Below, in pieces: positions 11,576-21,769 of a DNA stretch of 64,000 nt. Every line of letters begins with the position of its first letter. Positions within the stretch are counted from its first letter, which is position 1. The DNA comes from Epiperipatus broadwayi (taxonomy: Eukaryota; Onychophora; Udeonychophora; Euonychophora; Peripatidae): positions 5,726,682 to 5,790,681 of the forward strand of contig JAQFVV010012398.1 of NCBI GenBank assembly GCA_028023455.1, given 5' to 3'. A model generated the notes under the pieces. The model was given only the letters and a program-made list of their open reading frames with translations. It was not told the origin of the DNA and made no database searches. Position numbers and translations under genes: made by a program.

Positions 11576-12910
11576 TTTAAATATAACTTTTAAACTTTAA
11601 TTTTAGAATAACATATCTATTATCATTAATAATTAATTCAACTCTATTCTACATTTTTTTTTTACAATTGTAAAGATGATACAAATAAAATAAATATTAA
11701 CTTTTGGTTCCAGATATGTCACCATAATACATAATTGCAGTTATAAAAACAACAAGACTGATTTCTTCATTTGATTTAAAATACTTTTTCATTTTTGAAC
11801 TCAAACACTAATTCTTTTGTTTTTTTGTCTTAGATACATTCATCAGCTAATCTGTTTTTTCACTTTCTGACAATATTAATATCACTTCATTTCTTCATAC
11901 TCCCTATACAAAAAAATATTAGGAATATATAAATTAAGCTGTGATGAAATAACAAAATTTAATACTTGCTTATTGTGTTGCAGAGTCTACAAGCTACATC
12001 TTCATTTTTTGTCTTAAGTTTTATAAGACATTTAATAAGACTTTCCTAATAGTGCTAAACATGCATTAAATATCAAAAATAATAGAAAAAATTATCACCA
12101 GTCAAAGAAATATTGATTTGAAACATTAATAAAAGATAACTTGGTAGAATAAAATCAGTTTTATGATTTAAAATATATAATAACAATACCAAACAGTTGT
12201 CGAAGATCAACCTGGTAACTATAATGTCAGTAATACAAATAATTATAATGAAATGACTACTTGGTAGACAACATTTAATTAAGTTATGTATCATCACTAG
12301 AATATCCATTCATTATGAAAATGGATATAAAAAAGAGATGACTTAATACAAATAATGTAATAAAGCAAGCATATAATAAATGCTTATTATACAAGAGTAT
12401 TTATTTTTTAGTTAAGATTATTTTATTAGCAGAAATTATTGTGGCCTTTCCATATTCAGAAAAATAGAAATACAATTTTCTAGTAGTAAGTTGAGCAAAT
12501 ATCATAGTACTTCATTTTTTTCCATTTGTTTCATTAATAATGTGATTAAATGTTTTTAAAAAAATTTTTTTGTATGTGTGACAAAAACATAACCTCAAAT
12601 AAAATTGCTTAACTGGTAGAATATTCCAATTATTAGAGAAAATTGGAGTTCAATTGGATGCTTTTGATAATAGAAAGTAAAATTGAAATCCAAGGTATAT
12701 TATTTTTTGCAAATAAATTAAAGTGATTCTATCATCATAAAGTGTAATTGGTTTGATGTTTTGAAACCAATGAAAGTTGTTGATTAATTTATAGGAACTT
12801 AGAAAAGATTATAATTATTTGTTTGTTAAATATATGCTTAATACATTCTAAAGAACTTGATTATAATAATTCAGATAGCTCAGGCAACAAATTGATTTGC
12901 AACATGAAAA
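11576..12910. other. AT-rich DNA without recognisable genes
   Basis: No gene, RNA or clear repeat was seen. The open frame at 12073-12309 (-) is an AT-rich chance frame. Confidence 0.5.
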
Positions 12911-12911
12911 C

Positions 12912-13109
12912 TTAAGCTGTACTCTACAAATAATGTAGTACTTCCAAGTGTTACATGGAGTTATTAGATTATTCAGTATATCATCTAAATTTGTGGAATA
13001 AAACTTATTTTTAAGCTGTACTCTACAAATAATGTAGTATTTCCAAGTGTTACATGGAGTTATTAGATTATTCAGTATATCATCTAAATTTGTGGAATAA
13101 AACTTATTT
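12912..13109. repeat. Recent 99-bp tandem duplication
   Basis: Two adjacent 99-bp units (12912-13010 and 13011-13109) differ at only one position that I can see (GTAGTACTTCC against GTAGTATTTCC). Each starts with TTAAGCTGTACTCTACAAA. The near-identity implies a recent local duplication. Confidence 0.95.
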
Positions 13110-13331
13110 TTAAAAATTTACTCACATTATGCAAAACATTTTAATAACTAATTACAGTAATATAACATCTATCAACAATGAATGTAAAAACAGGCAAAAC
13201 TCCCCACACAGAGTAATCAATGGATGCCATAAGGCTTGTGCATAAAATCTTTATCTAGTGCCTACTCATCCAATATCCCCAGACTAGTTTCTAGCTTGTG
13301 AGATCCTAAGATCTAGGTGTGATGCTCTCAG

Positions 13332-13390
13332 ATCTGAGGCTCCTCACTGATGAAAGCCACAAGCTAGAAACTAGTATGGGAATATTGGAT
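13332..13390 (+). ncRNA. Hammerhead ribozyme-like segment, array unit 1
   Basis: 59-nt layout with CTGATGA (13347-13353), stem II AGC/GCT around loop CACAA, GAAA (13367-13370) and CTAGTA, so the cleavage triplet is GUA, still of the NUH type. Inner stem I has lost a pair (TGGGAA) and the outer 5' strand reads ATCTGA instead of ATCCAA. Partly decayed. Confidence 0.45.
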
Positions 13391-13790
13391 CAGTAGGCAC
13401 TAGATAGAGATTTTATGCACAAGCCTTCTGGCATCTATTGATTACTCTAGCTTGCACTGAGTGGCACTACTGCATGGGGAGTTTTGCCTGTTTTAATAAC
13501 AGTTACGAACAAGGATAAGAAATGGTGATCATGTGATGTTTAATTGTTTAATAACAATTCTGCATAATAGGGTGGTGGTGATGGTTATGATTATTAAAAA
13601 ACCAAAGACACCAAAATGTATGGGTACTGAACTGAGTTCAGGATTATATAACTATATAAGCTAATAAGCTTGGATTGAAAATATTATGTGTTTTCAATTT
13701 TATTTTCATAATTTTGTAGTTAAGTAGAGATAAAAGGTGGCTACTGGAGGGGTTGCATTAGATTCTAAGATCTAGGTGCAGTGCTTTCAG

Positions 13791-13849
13791 ATCCAAGGCT
13801 CTACACTGATGAAAGCCACAAGCTATAAACTAGTCTGGGGATACTGAAT
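13791..13849 (+). ncRNA. Hammerhead ribozyme-like segment, array unit 2 (decayed core)
   Basis: Same 59-nt spacing, with CTGATGA at 13806-13812 and CTAGTC then TGGGGA after it, but GAAA is TAAA here, destroying an essential core base. Outer stem I is also disrupted (CTGAAT). Presumably inactive. Confidence 0.45.
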
Positions 13850-14243
13850 GAGTAAACACTACATAGAGATTTTATTTACAAGTGTTCTGGAATCCATTGA
13901 ATACTCTAGTTTGCATGGAATTTCACTACTGTATGGGGAATTTTGCCTGTTTTAATAACAGTTATGAGCAAGCATAAACAATTGTGATCATGTGATATTT
14001 GTGGTTTAATAACAATCCTGCCTAATAGAATAGCGCTGTCTATGGTTATTAAAGAACCAAAGATACCAAAATATATGGGTACTGAACTGAGTTCAGAACT
14101 TTATGACTATATAAGCTAGCAAGCTTGAATTGAAAATATTATTGTTTTCAATTTTATTCTTATAGTTTTGTAGTTAAGTAGAGATAAAAGGTGGCTGCTG
14201 AAGGGTTGCATTAGATCCTAAGATCTAGGTGTAATGCTCTCAG

Positions 14244-14302
14244 ATTCAAGGCTCTTCACTGATGAAAACCACAAGCTGGAAACTAGTCTGGGGATATTGG
14301 AT
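14244..14302 (+). ncRNA. Hammerhead ribozyme-like segment, array unit 3
   Basis: CTGATGA (14259-14265), GAAA (14279-14282) and CTAGTC (cleavage after 14288) are intact. Stem I pairs throughout if G-U is allowed (UCUUCA/UGGGGA and AUUCAA/UUGGAU), so changes here stay compatible with the fold. Stem II is weakened (AAC opposite GCT). The outermost stem II bases are A and G. Confidence 0.5.
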
Positions 14303-14479
14303 GAGTAGGCACTAGATAGAGATTCTATTAACAAGCCTTCTAGAATCCATTGATTACTCTAGCTTGCACTGAGTGACACTACTGTATGGGGAATTTTGCC
14401 TGTTTTAATAACGGTTATGAACAAGCATAAGAAATGGTGATCATGTGAATGTTTAGTGGTTTAATAACAATGAATGCAA

Positions 14480-16035
14480 TAACTCATGTATGTATTTATT
14501 ATAATGCATATGATCACATCAATATTCATGTTTGAATATTATATTAAATAAAAATAATATCTTTAGGATTTGATGATGATTAGGCTCTGATAATCATAAC
14601 CATAATCAACAGTGTTTAGCAATGTGCAATAGAAAATAGTTTATTTCATCTATCTTTATATAAAATTAGCATACTATATTATAGTTCAATATTATATTAA
14701 GTTATAATAAAATGTGTTCTGGCACTTGAATTAAGTATTCTAACTTGAGAAACCCAATTAATCTCATGTATATTCATATTAACAAAAAAATACTTCAAAA
14801 TACGGTACATATGCTGTGCTATATATCAAACTGATATAAGAATAATTAAAATTATCAGTTTTAGAATAAATGAAATAATTAAATAAGGATTAATTGATTT
14901 CAAAAGTAATTAAATAATAATGTTCGAAGTATTAAAAAATTAATTAATCTAATATCAAATATGGTTGGTAATTATCGTTTTAAAAAATATTAATTGTCAA
15001 AAATGATTGGCTATTCCAGAAAAAAAATAAGAACCCTCACATAAATGACAAAATGTATTGTCAAAGGGAGTTTTTCTTATGTTTGCTTTTAAAGAGTGAA
15101 CAGCATATTCAACATTTACCATTCAAGGAAGCAAAAATAAGTAGTGGAAGATATCTAGCTGTTCTTGAAATATCAATGCAGATATAGAAAACTTTGTAAA
15201 AGCCACCCTGTCTTTATTACTACTTAGTGAGCATTCAGATGAATCTGAAAATTATTAATAATAAATAAAACATTTAAAATTGATATAGTCCTTCCTATTA
15301 TTAAATATAGATGTTTGTTATTATGTACATATTCATTTATACAATTTAAAAAACTATATAAGGGCATACTAAGATTTTTGATATATAATTTTTATATTTA
15401 TTTGTACATTTTACTACTGAATAAGATAATCGGTTATTAAATACTGAGTTAATCCAAAGTCAAGTTTTATTTCATCTTGGCTACTAGATTCTTTGCTTGC
15501 CCTCTCTTTAATTGATGTCATTTACAACAAATTAGTTTTTTTCTTAGTCTCTGCAAAAAGGCCAACAAAGCATATTCAATCATTAATTGATCTACATTTT
15601 TAATTACATAAAAAAGAATTGATCAAAATGAAGCTTGCTTTTGATTTGTATCATAAAATATTTATTTGCCATATATTAGATATATCCCTTTACATAAAAA
15701 TGGTACAAATATTGTATGGCATAGAATGAGTTTTGTTTTATTTATTAAATATTTAAAGCTTTCACATAAAAATTGCAAATATATGAATAATTTTAAAAGA
15801 ATCTGATGAAAATCACTTTGTATACTAATGGTAATATAAAACAATTTGTTATAAATTTTATTTTACAAGGCTTTATCTTCATACATGTTGTAAATATGCA
15901 ACTCATATTTTATAATTTTTATTCTTAATAAAAATTAAAATATAAAAGACAGCTTTACAATTAAATATATAATATTAATTTAAGACTACAAATAAATATT
16001 TTTGAGCTGTTACATCAGTTTTAAAAGCATTAAGT
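14480..16035. other. AT-rich DNA without recognisable genes
   Basis: No gene or RNA was recognised. The open frame at 15662-15844 (-) is AT-rich and has no family resemblance. Confidence 0.5.
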
Positions 16036-16039
16036 AAAT

Positions 16040-16320
16040 TATAATTGAATGAATTACTTTTTAGTAATTCATAGAAGTTCTAGCATTGAAAGTGACTAAA
16101 TTGAAATAATAATTTATGGACAATGTGCTTCAGAATCCACCCATCTACCATTATACCAAACTATGTTTGCTAAAAATAAGTACATTTTTTTTTTATCAGG
16201 GATTCATTAGAAGTTAGAGTATAGAAAGTGATAGATTTGATAACTGCAATTCATGAATGATGAGCATCAAAATCTGCTACTATATTACAGCACTAAGCTT
16301 TTCAACATATATGGATTCAA
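16040..16320 (-). repeat. Two adjacent SINE-like fragments, reverse orientation
   Basis: Two related blocks, about 16040-16160 and 16190-16320, each have the order lead (AATTCATAGAAGTT or GATTCATTAGAAGTT), GAAAGTGA, a TTCATGAA-like or TTATGGAC block, then CAGAATCCACCCATCTACCATT or its decayed counterpart. The last block is the reverse complement of an A-box-like tRNA head. Confidence 0.4.
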
Positions 16321-17099
16321 GTGTACCAGTGTTATGAGATAGAATGGAGAGTGGTGGGTTGTGTGAGGGTTTGTGTTCTATATATCACTTAATACTGTAT
16401 TAAAGAAAAAGAGAGAAATAAAAAGAAAAATAAAGAATAAGAGAGAAACAACAAAAAAGGTTGATTAAAAAAAATTCACTTGCCATTTTAACAAAGATAA
16501 ATAATTAATTTCTCTGAAAGATTATCTTCTATTTTCACATACAATTTTATTTTCAGATCAGATAAAAATGAAATTCAAAACAAAAAAACATAATAATTTG
16601 CAGTAGTAAAACTTTTGAAAAATCATTATGTGAGAGAATATATCAAATAAGATAATTTTGCTGTGAAGTATTTGTATAGGATAATGTTCTAAATGAAGAA
16701 TCCTATAAAAGTCTATATATAAAGATAGTCATTAAGAAGGTAACTATTAATTTAATTTTAACATGGATATTTTGTGTTCAATATAAGAGAGCTTTATCTA
16801 GATCCATGCATTATAATAGATTTAGATATTAAATGGAAATAATAATTCAATACCAAATAACATACATTTTTAATCAGTTGTCTCCATTCTATTCTAAAAT
16901 CATCTACTATACAATTAAGTAATCAATGGATGATAAGTAGCAAAGTTCTATAACATCCCTATTTACAGATCAACTAATTTTTTTTTTTTTTTCCCCTTCA
17001 ATAAAGATTAGGATTCAAAGCTGGCAGTAATGCACTGACATATTTGACAGTCAGTTTTTATTTCTTTATACTAATTAATCTAATCTAAAATTTTATTGG

Positions 17100-17290
17100 C
17101 TTGTTTACAGTATAAAAAACTATAAGATGGCTTCTAGATGTGTAAATGCATTAATTTCAACTTTGAATTCTGGTTTTCACTGTCAGAAACAGAAGTCAGA
17201 AAATGATCTCTTTGGAGATGGGGATTTTATAGCATAACAGCATCTGATGTCCATTGACTACTCAAACCCATATTAAATGATTTTAGAATA
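17100..17290 (+). repeat. Strongly decayed family H fragment, forward
   Basis: It follows family H in order: GGCTTCTAG...GCATTA, CACTGTCAGAAAC...GTCAGAAA, GGGGATTTTATAGCA, CATCTGATGTCCATTGACTACTC. The ribozyme-like core is not preserved. Confidence 0.4.
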
Positions 17291-17470
17291 TAATAAAGAT
17301 AACTGCTCTTGAAAGAATAGTTTTAGAGATATCATATATGTTCATATTTTGTTACATAGAAAAGATGGGAATTTATCATGAAAAATGATGATCACTTTGT
17401 TCTGCACTTCATGTAAACTTGTTACTATATCATTTGCTTTTGCTGAAAATAATTTGCATTAAATAATAAG

Positions 17471-17740
17471 TAGATTCTGAAAATGTAAATGACATTACAA
17501 TAAAGATTATTGATGTAGGGATAATTTAATATTCAGAAGCAAATCCTCTTTCTCTCACTATATATTTATGCCATCTAGTGTAAGTTCAGGTAATCAGTAG
17601 ATGATTAGATTCTGAAAATGTAAATGACATTACAATAAAGATTATTGATGTAGGGATAATTTAATATTCAGAAGCAAATCCTCTTTCTCTCACTATATAT
17701 TTATGCCATCTAGTGTAAGTTCAGGTAATCAGTAGATGAT
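17471..17740. repeat. Perfect 135-bp tandem duplication
   Basis: Units 17471-17605 and 17606-17740 appear identical; each begins TAGATTCTGAAAATGTAAAT and ends AATCAGTAGATGAT. The identity shows a very recent duplication, a sequencing or assembly artefact, or a length polymorphism. Confidence 0.95.
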
Positions 17741-17744
17741 TGGT

Positions 17745-18065
17745 AGTCTTAATAAATCATACTCAGTGCTGATTTATCAACATTCCCAGACCTGATTTTT
17801 AGCTTATGGTTTTTCTCAGTGAGAATCTTTGGATCTTGGACTAATGTATTTGGATTTTGAAATATAATACACCTTTCTTTAAGAGCCTTCCATAATATTT
17901 TTTATTTATTTATTATTAAGTTATCGGCCTACAATTTAAACTCATTGTAAGATTATGAATCACAGCCAACTGAACTGAATCTAGTTTATTATTTATATAT
18001 ATTTTGCCTTTAGTTTTTTTAATAATTATAAGTGCCTGTTTGTGGCCATGGTTAGTGTAAATCTT
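17745..18065 (-). repeat. Strongly decayed family H fragment, reverse
   Basis: The order matches reverse-oriented family H: TTTATCAACATTCCCAGACC, TAGCTTATGGTTTTTCTCAG, TGGATCTTGG, GGATTTTGAAATATAATACA, CACAGCC...CTGAACTGAA. The core boxes are lost. It lies immediately upstream of the RTE element. Confidence 0.45.
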
Positions 18066-18224
18066 TCCAAAATATTACATGACCCAGTTTTTATAATATT
18101 ATTAAGAGGTAAATCATTTTTTTCTTTTTCCAAATCTAAAGGTATTAATTATTTAAATTACAAATAATTTATCAGAGCTATTAAAGGAAAAAAATATATT
18201 GACTTTAAATCACATATATCACTG

Positions 18225-19086
18225 ATGCATAAAATGGCTAGTTTCAGCTCTTTCCTACATTATAATGAAAAGTTAGGTTACAACTGCAGATCACTTTCAA
18301 GTGAAGGAAGATTTCAAGAGTTAGAAGAAGAACTGCCTTATATTAAATGGGACATTATTGGACTTTGTGAAGTTAGAAGAAAAGGTGAAGAAACAATTGA
18401 TTTAAAAAGTGGACATATACTCTATTATAAAGTTACACATATTGGAAATACAAGTGGAGTAGGATTCATTATAAATAAAAAATGGAAGAATAACATTGTG
18501 GAGATTGATGGTGTATTGGAGAGTGGCAAGATTAGTTTTACAATTTAATAGCAGATACCAAATGCAGATAATTCAGGTTTATGCCCCAAAAAGTTTTCAT
18601 AGTGATGAAGTAGTAGAAGATTTTTATATGGATGTACAGAAGGCTTTTGATCAGAGTAAACACCATTTTAAAATTGTTATGGGAGACTTTAATGCTAGAA
18701 TTGGTAAACAAATGAAAGATGAAAATGCTGTAGGTAATTTTGGTTATGATAATAGAAATGGGAGAAGACATAGACTTGTGGAGTTTGCAGAAAAAGAACA
18801 ACTTTATATTATGAATTCTTTTTTTGAGAAAAATGTTAAAAGGAAATGGATATGGAAGCATTCAAATAAAGGTACAGCAGAATTGGATTATATTTTGACT
18901 AACAGAAAATACATATTTCAAGATTGTAATGTTCTTAATAAATTTAACACAGGAAGTGATCATCGATTAGTAAGATGTAAGATACATGTTAATGCAAAAC
19001 TAGAGAGACAAAAAATTATTAAAAAAAAACAATATTTACAGTTGATATTCCTAATTTTCAGAAACATTCTAATGAATTTAAATTAG
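18225..19086 (+). pseudogene. RTE endonuclease domain (frameshifted)
   Basis: It encodes the DNA-nicking endonuclease that starts target-primed reverse transcription. Visible motifs are NCRSLSSEG at the N-terminus, the catalytic Glu in IIGLCEVRRKG, IIQVYAPKSF, GDFNARIG, ELDYILTNR and the terminal GSDHRLVRC with the catalytic Asp-His. The first part (18225-18548) and the second (18496-19086) lie in different frames, so one frameshift near 18540 breaks it. A second, near 19030, disconnects it from the linker. The closest well-known relatives carry the misleading database name 'craniofacial development protein 2-like'. The domain is otherwise well preserved. Confidence 0.88.
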
Positions 19087-19089
19087 AAC

Positions 19090-21082
19090 TTACAAATCGG
19101 TTTCAAGTATTAGTAGATTTTGATCATGATTCAGATTTGAATAACATTAATAGGAAAATAACTGATATGCTTTTAAAAATTGCAACAAAGATAGCTGGTA
19201 GAAAAAGCAGCAATTGCCCAATAAAATTTCTACTGAGACTAGAGAATGTATGAAGAAAAGAAGGAATATGAAAATATACAACAATGATGCATTAAAAAAA
19301 ATTGAATCTCTTGAATTTTGTAAAATGGTGCAGAAAAGAGTTGAAAATGATATAAGAAAGTATAATTATGAACTAGCAAGGAAAGCTGTAGAAGAAAATA
19401 AAAGTCTAAAGAGTGTAAAACAACATTTTGGTATTGGTAGAAAATTTATATCTGCAATAAGAAAAAAGATGGCATTATTACTAAAAAAAGAAATGACATC
19501 ATGAAATGTGTAGAAGACTTCTATCAAGAATTATATAGTAATAAAGAACAAGTGCCTTTTATACCTATTATATCTTCCGAATTGCCCAGAATTTTAAATG
19601 AGGAAGTGAAACATGGAATTAAATTTATGAAGAAAGTGAAGACTCTAAGTAATGATAGAATTATAATTGATATATTAAAAGAAGCAGGTGAAAAAATAGA
19701 ATTTTTTTTAGCAAAGTTATATACCAAATGTCTAAATGATAAAGATATACCAGATGATTGGAAGAATGCAATATTAATATTAATATTTTAAAAAGGTGAT
19801 AAAGAAGATATTAGAAAATACAGACCTATCAGTGTTTTATCAGTTTTATACAAAATTTTTACTAAGATAATTACAACTCGTCTACAGAAAACACTAGATT
19901 TCCACCAACCAAGAAAACAAGCTAGATTTAAAAGTGGTTTTAGTACAGTAGATCATATCCAGGTATTGAGAGAAGATATAGAAAGGACAAATGAATATGA
20001 GTTGCCATTATGCTTAGGATTTGTAGATTATGAAAAGGCATTTGATTCTATAAACATTTCTTCAGTGGTTAAAGCATTCTCATCAAGGTGTAGATCCAGG
20101 AAATTGTCATATTTTAAAGAATATTTATAAAAATGCAAAAGCAACAGTTATATTACATAATGATAGTAGGAAAATCAATATTGAAAAGGGTGTAAGACCG
20201 GATGACTCCATATCTCAAAAACTTTTTACAGCAATGCTGCAAGAAATATTTTGTGGATTAAAATGGGAAGCTAAAGGAGTGAAAGTAAATGGAGATTATT
20301 TAAGTCATTTAGATTTTGCAGATGATGTAGTTGTTTTTGCAAATAATGCTTTAGAGCTACAGGAAATGTTGCAGGAGTTATCAGATGAAAGTAGGAAAGT
20401 AGGACTAAAGATAAATGTTAAAAAGACTAAAGTAATGCTTACTAAATTTTCTCAAAATATGGAAATAAAGATTGATTATGATGAGTTAGAAGAAGTTAAC
20501 AGTTACAAATACCTTGATCAGTTTATTAATACAAATGGAAACATAATGGATGAAATTAATCATAGAATTTAACTTTGTTGGAGTGCTTTTGGTAGAAATA
20601 ACTTGATACTAAAAGGAAATATGCCTATGTGTTTGAAAAGGAAGGTTTTTAATAAATGTGTTTTGCCAGTTCTTACTTATGGATATGAGACTTGGACACT
20701 TAATAGAAGATCAATACAGAGACTTCAGACCACTCAAAAAAGTATGAAGAGATGCATGTTGGGAGTAACAAGAAGAGATCGAAAACGCAATGTATGGGTA
20801 AGAGAACAAACAGGTGTTACTGACCTCATTGAAAAAACTAAAAGACTGAAGTGGAGTTGGGCTGGACATATTTCTAAAAGAGATGATAATAGATGGACAA
20901 TTGAAATTTTAAACCGAATTCCAAGAGGTTGTAAAAGACCCAGAAAGAGACCACATGTGAGATGAATGGATGAAATAAGAAACTGGGCAGTGGTTATGTG
21001 GAGAAGAGAAGCTAAAGATAGGAAAAGATGGATTGAACTTGGAGAGACCTTCATCCTGCAGTGGATTGATAATAGTTGATGA
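19090..21082 (+). pseudogene. RTE linker and reverse transcriptase (broken)
   Basis: The reverse transcriptase would copy the element RNA at the nicked target. In order: linker; PDDWKNAILIL; then a stop at 19789 where KKGDK is expected; YRPISVLSVLYKIFTKI; DYEKAFDS (catalytic motif A); a frameshift near 20075; GVRPDDSISQKLFTA; LDFADDVVVFA with the FADD catalytic pair at 20315-20326; GLKINVKKTKVM; a stop at 20570; CVLPVLTYGYETWTL; LKWSWAGHISKR; GRP-like KRPRKRPHVR; and WIELGETFILQWID. The order and the C-terminal WAGHI block are diagnostic of RTE elements. Catalytic residues remain, but stops and shifts prevent a full protein. Confidence 0.88.
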
Positions 21083-21099
21083 TGATAAATGAAAAGTTA

Positions 21100-21765
21100 A
21101 GCAGTTCTAAAAGTGACAAAATGCAAAATATTGAACTGTTTCCTTAAAAACTTACAAATTCATTCTTCTTCAAATGTAAACAAATTATTTAATAATTCTA
21201 AAAATCTTTTTTCTAAAAGACAAAACAGTAATATTATTTAACAAATTATATATGGATGCAAAAAATCGAATATTGGTCAATCAGATCTTCTTTAGAAAAA
21301 AACTAAATGAACAACAAATCATGAAAAATTTTATAACTTCAAATGTAACTTCTGTTCATATCATATAAGAATACTGCATTAAAAATATATATATTAGAAA
21401 ACACAAAAAATAAAGTAGCAATTTTAATAAATCATCTTAAAAATCACTTGGTATCTATTTCTTATCTGCATAAATTCATTTGGTAGTAATTACAATCTAA
21501 GTAATCAAAAGTATTTATGTACACATATATTATTACTGTTTATTTTTTACTATTATTATATCTTAAAACTATTAAGTATAGTATATTTTTAGTGAGTAAC
21601 TTATTAATTTAAATCTAGTAAAAATACTTAATTAAAAACAAATTTATTAACCTTTAACTGCATTTAAAGTTTATATCAGGGCTAGAAATAAACTTTAGTT
21701 TAATATCAATAATATATTTATCTGAAGTATTTAATGTCAAAAATTGTCAATGCATAAATTTTAAA
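21100..21765. other. AT-rich DNA without recognisable genes
   Basis: I see nothing beyond AT-rich sequence. Confidence 0.5.
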
Positions 21766-21769
21766 GCTT

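Larger units (their letters stand above)
13185..14465. mobile_element. Family H element, tandem array (about 455-bp units)
   Basis: It starts with a short reverse-oriented piece (13191-13299), switches orientation at about 13300, then runs forward through almost three head-to-tail units to 14465. Predicted ribozyme cleavage points lie at 13376, 13835 and 14288, so unit lengths are 459 and 453 bp. A perfect 11-bp direct repeat AACAATGAATG flanks it (13174-13184 and 14466-14476), defining the ends and showing that the whole array inserted as one unit. Non-coding. The tandem units with one ribozyme-like motif each, plus a target duplication, match what is known of retrozymes. Confidence 0.85.
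18200..21090 (+). mobile_element. RTE-clade LINE, decayed but nearly full length
   Basis: A non-LTR retrotransposon with an apurinic-type endonuclease followed by a reverse transcriptase and the long C-terminal region typical of RTE elements of arthropods and other invertebrates. It ends after QWIDNS with stacked TGA codons (TTGATGATGATAA near 21076-21090), a usual RTE 3' signature. About 2.9 kb, so most of the body is present. Frameshifts near 18540, 19030 and 20075 and stops such as those at 19789 and 20570, plus a TGG-to-TGA change near 20963, make it inactive. Other copies lie at 48300-48740 (-) and, split by insertions, at 55495-62235. Confidence 0.9.

Noticed and set aside
13185-14465. 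Possible CRISPR-like or bacterial repeat array
   Set aside because: Units of about 455 bp with no spacer pattern, in eukaryotic DNA with LINEs and introns.
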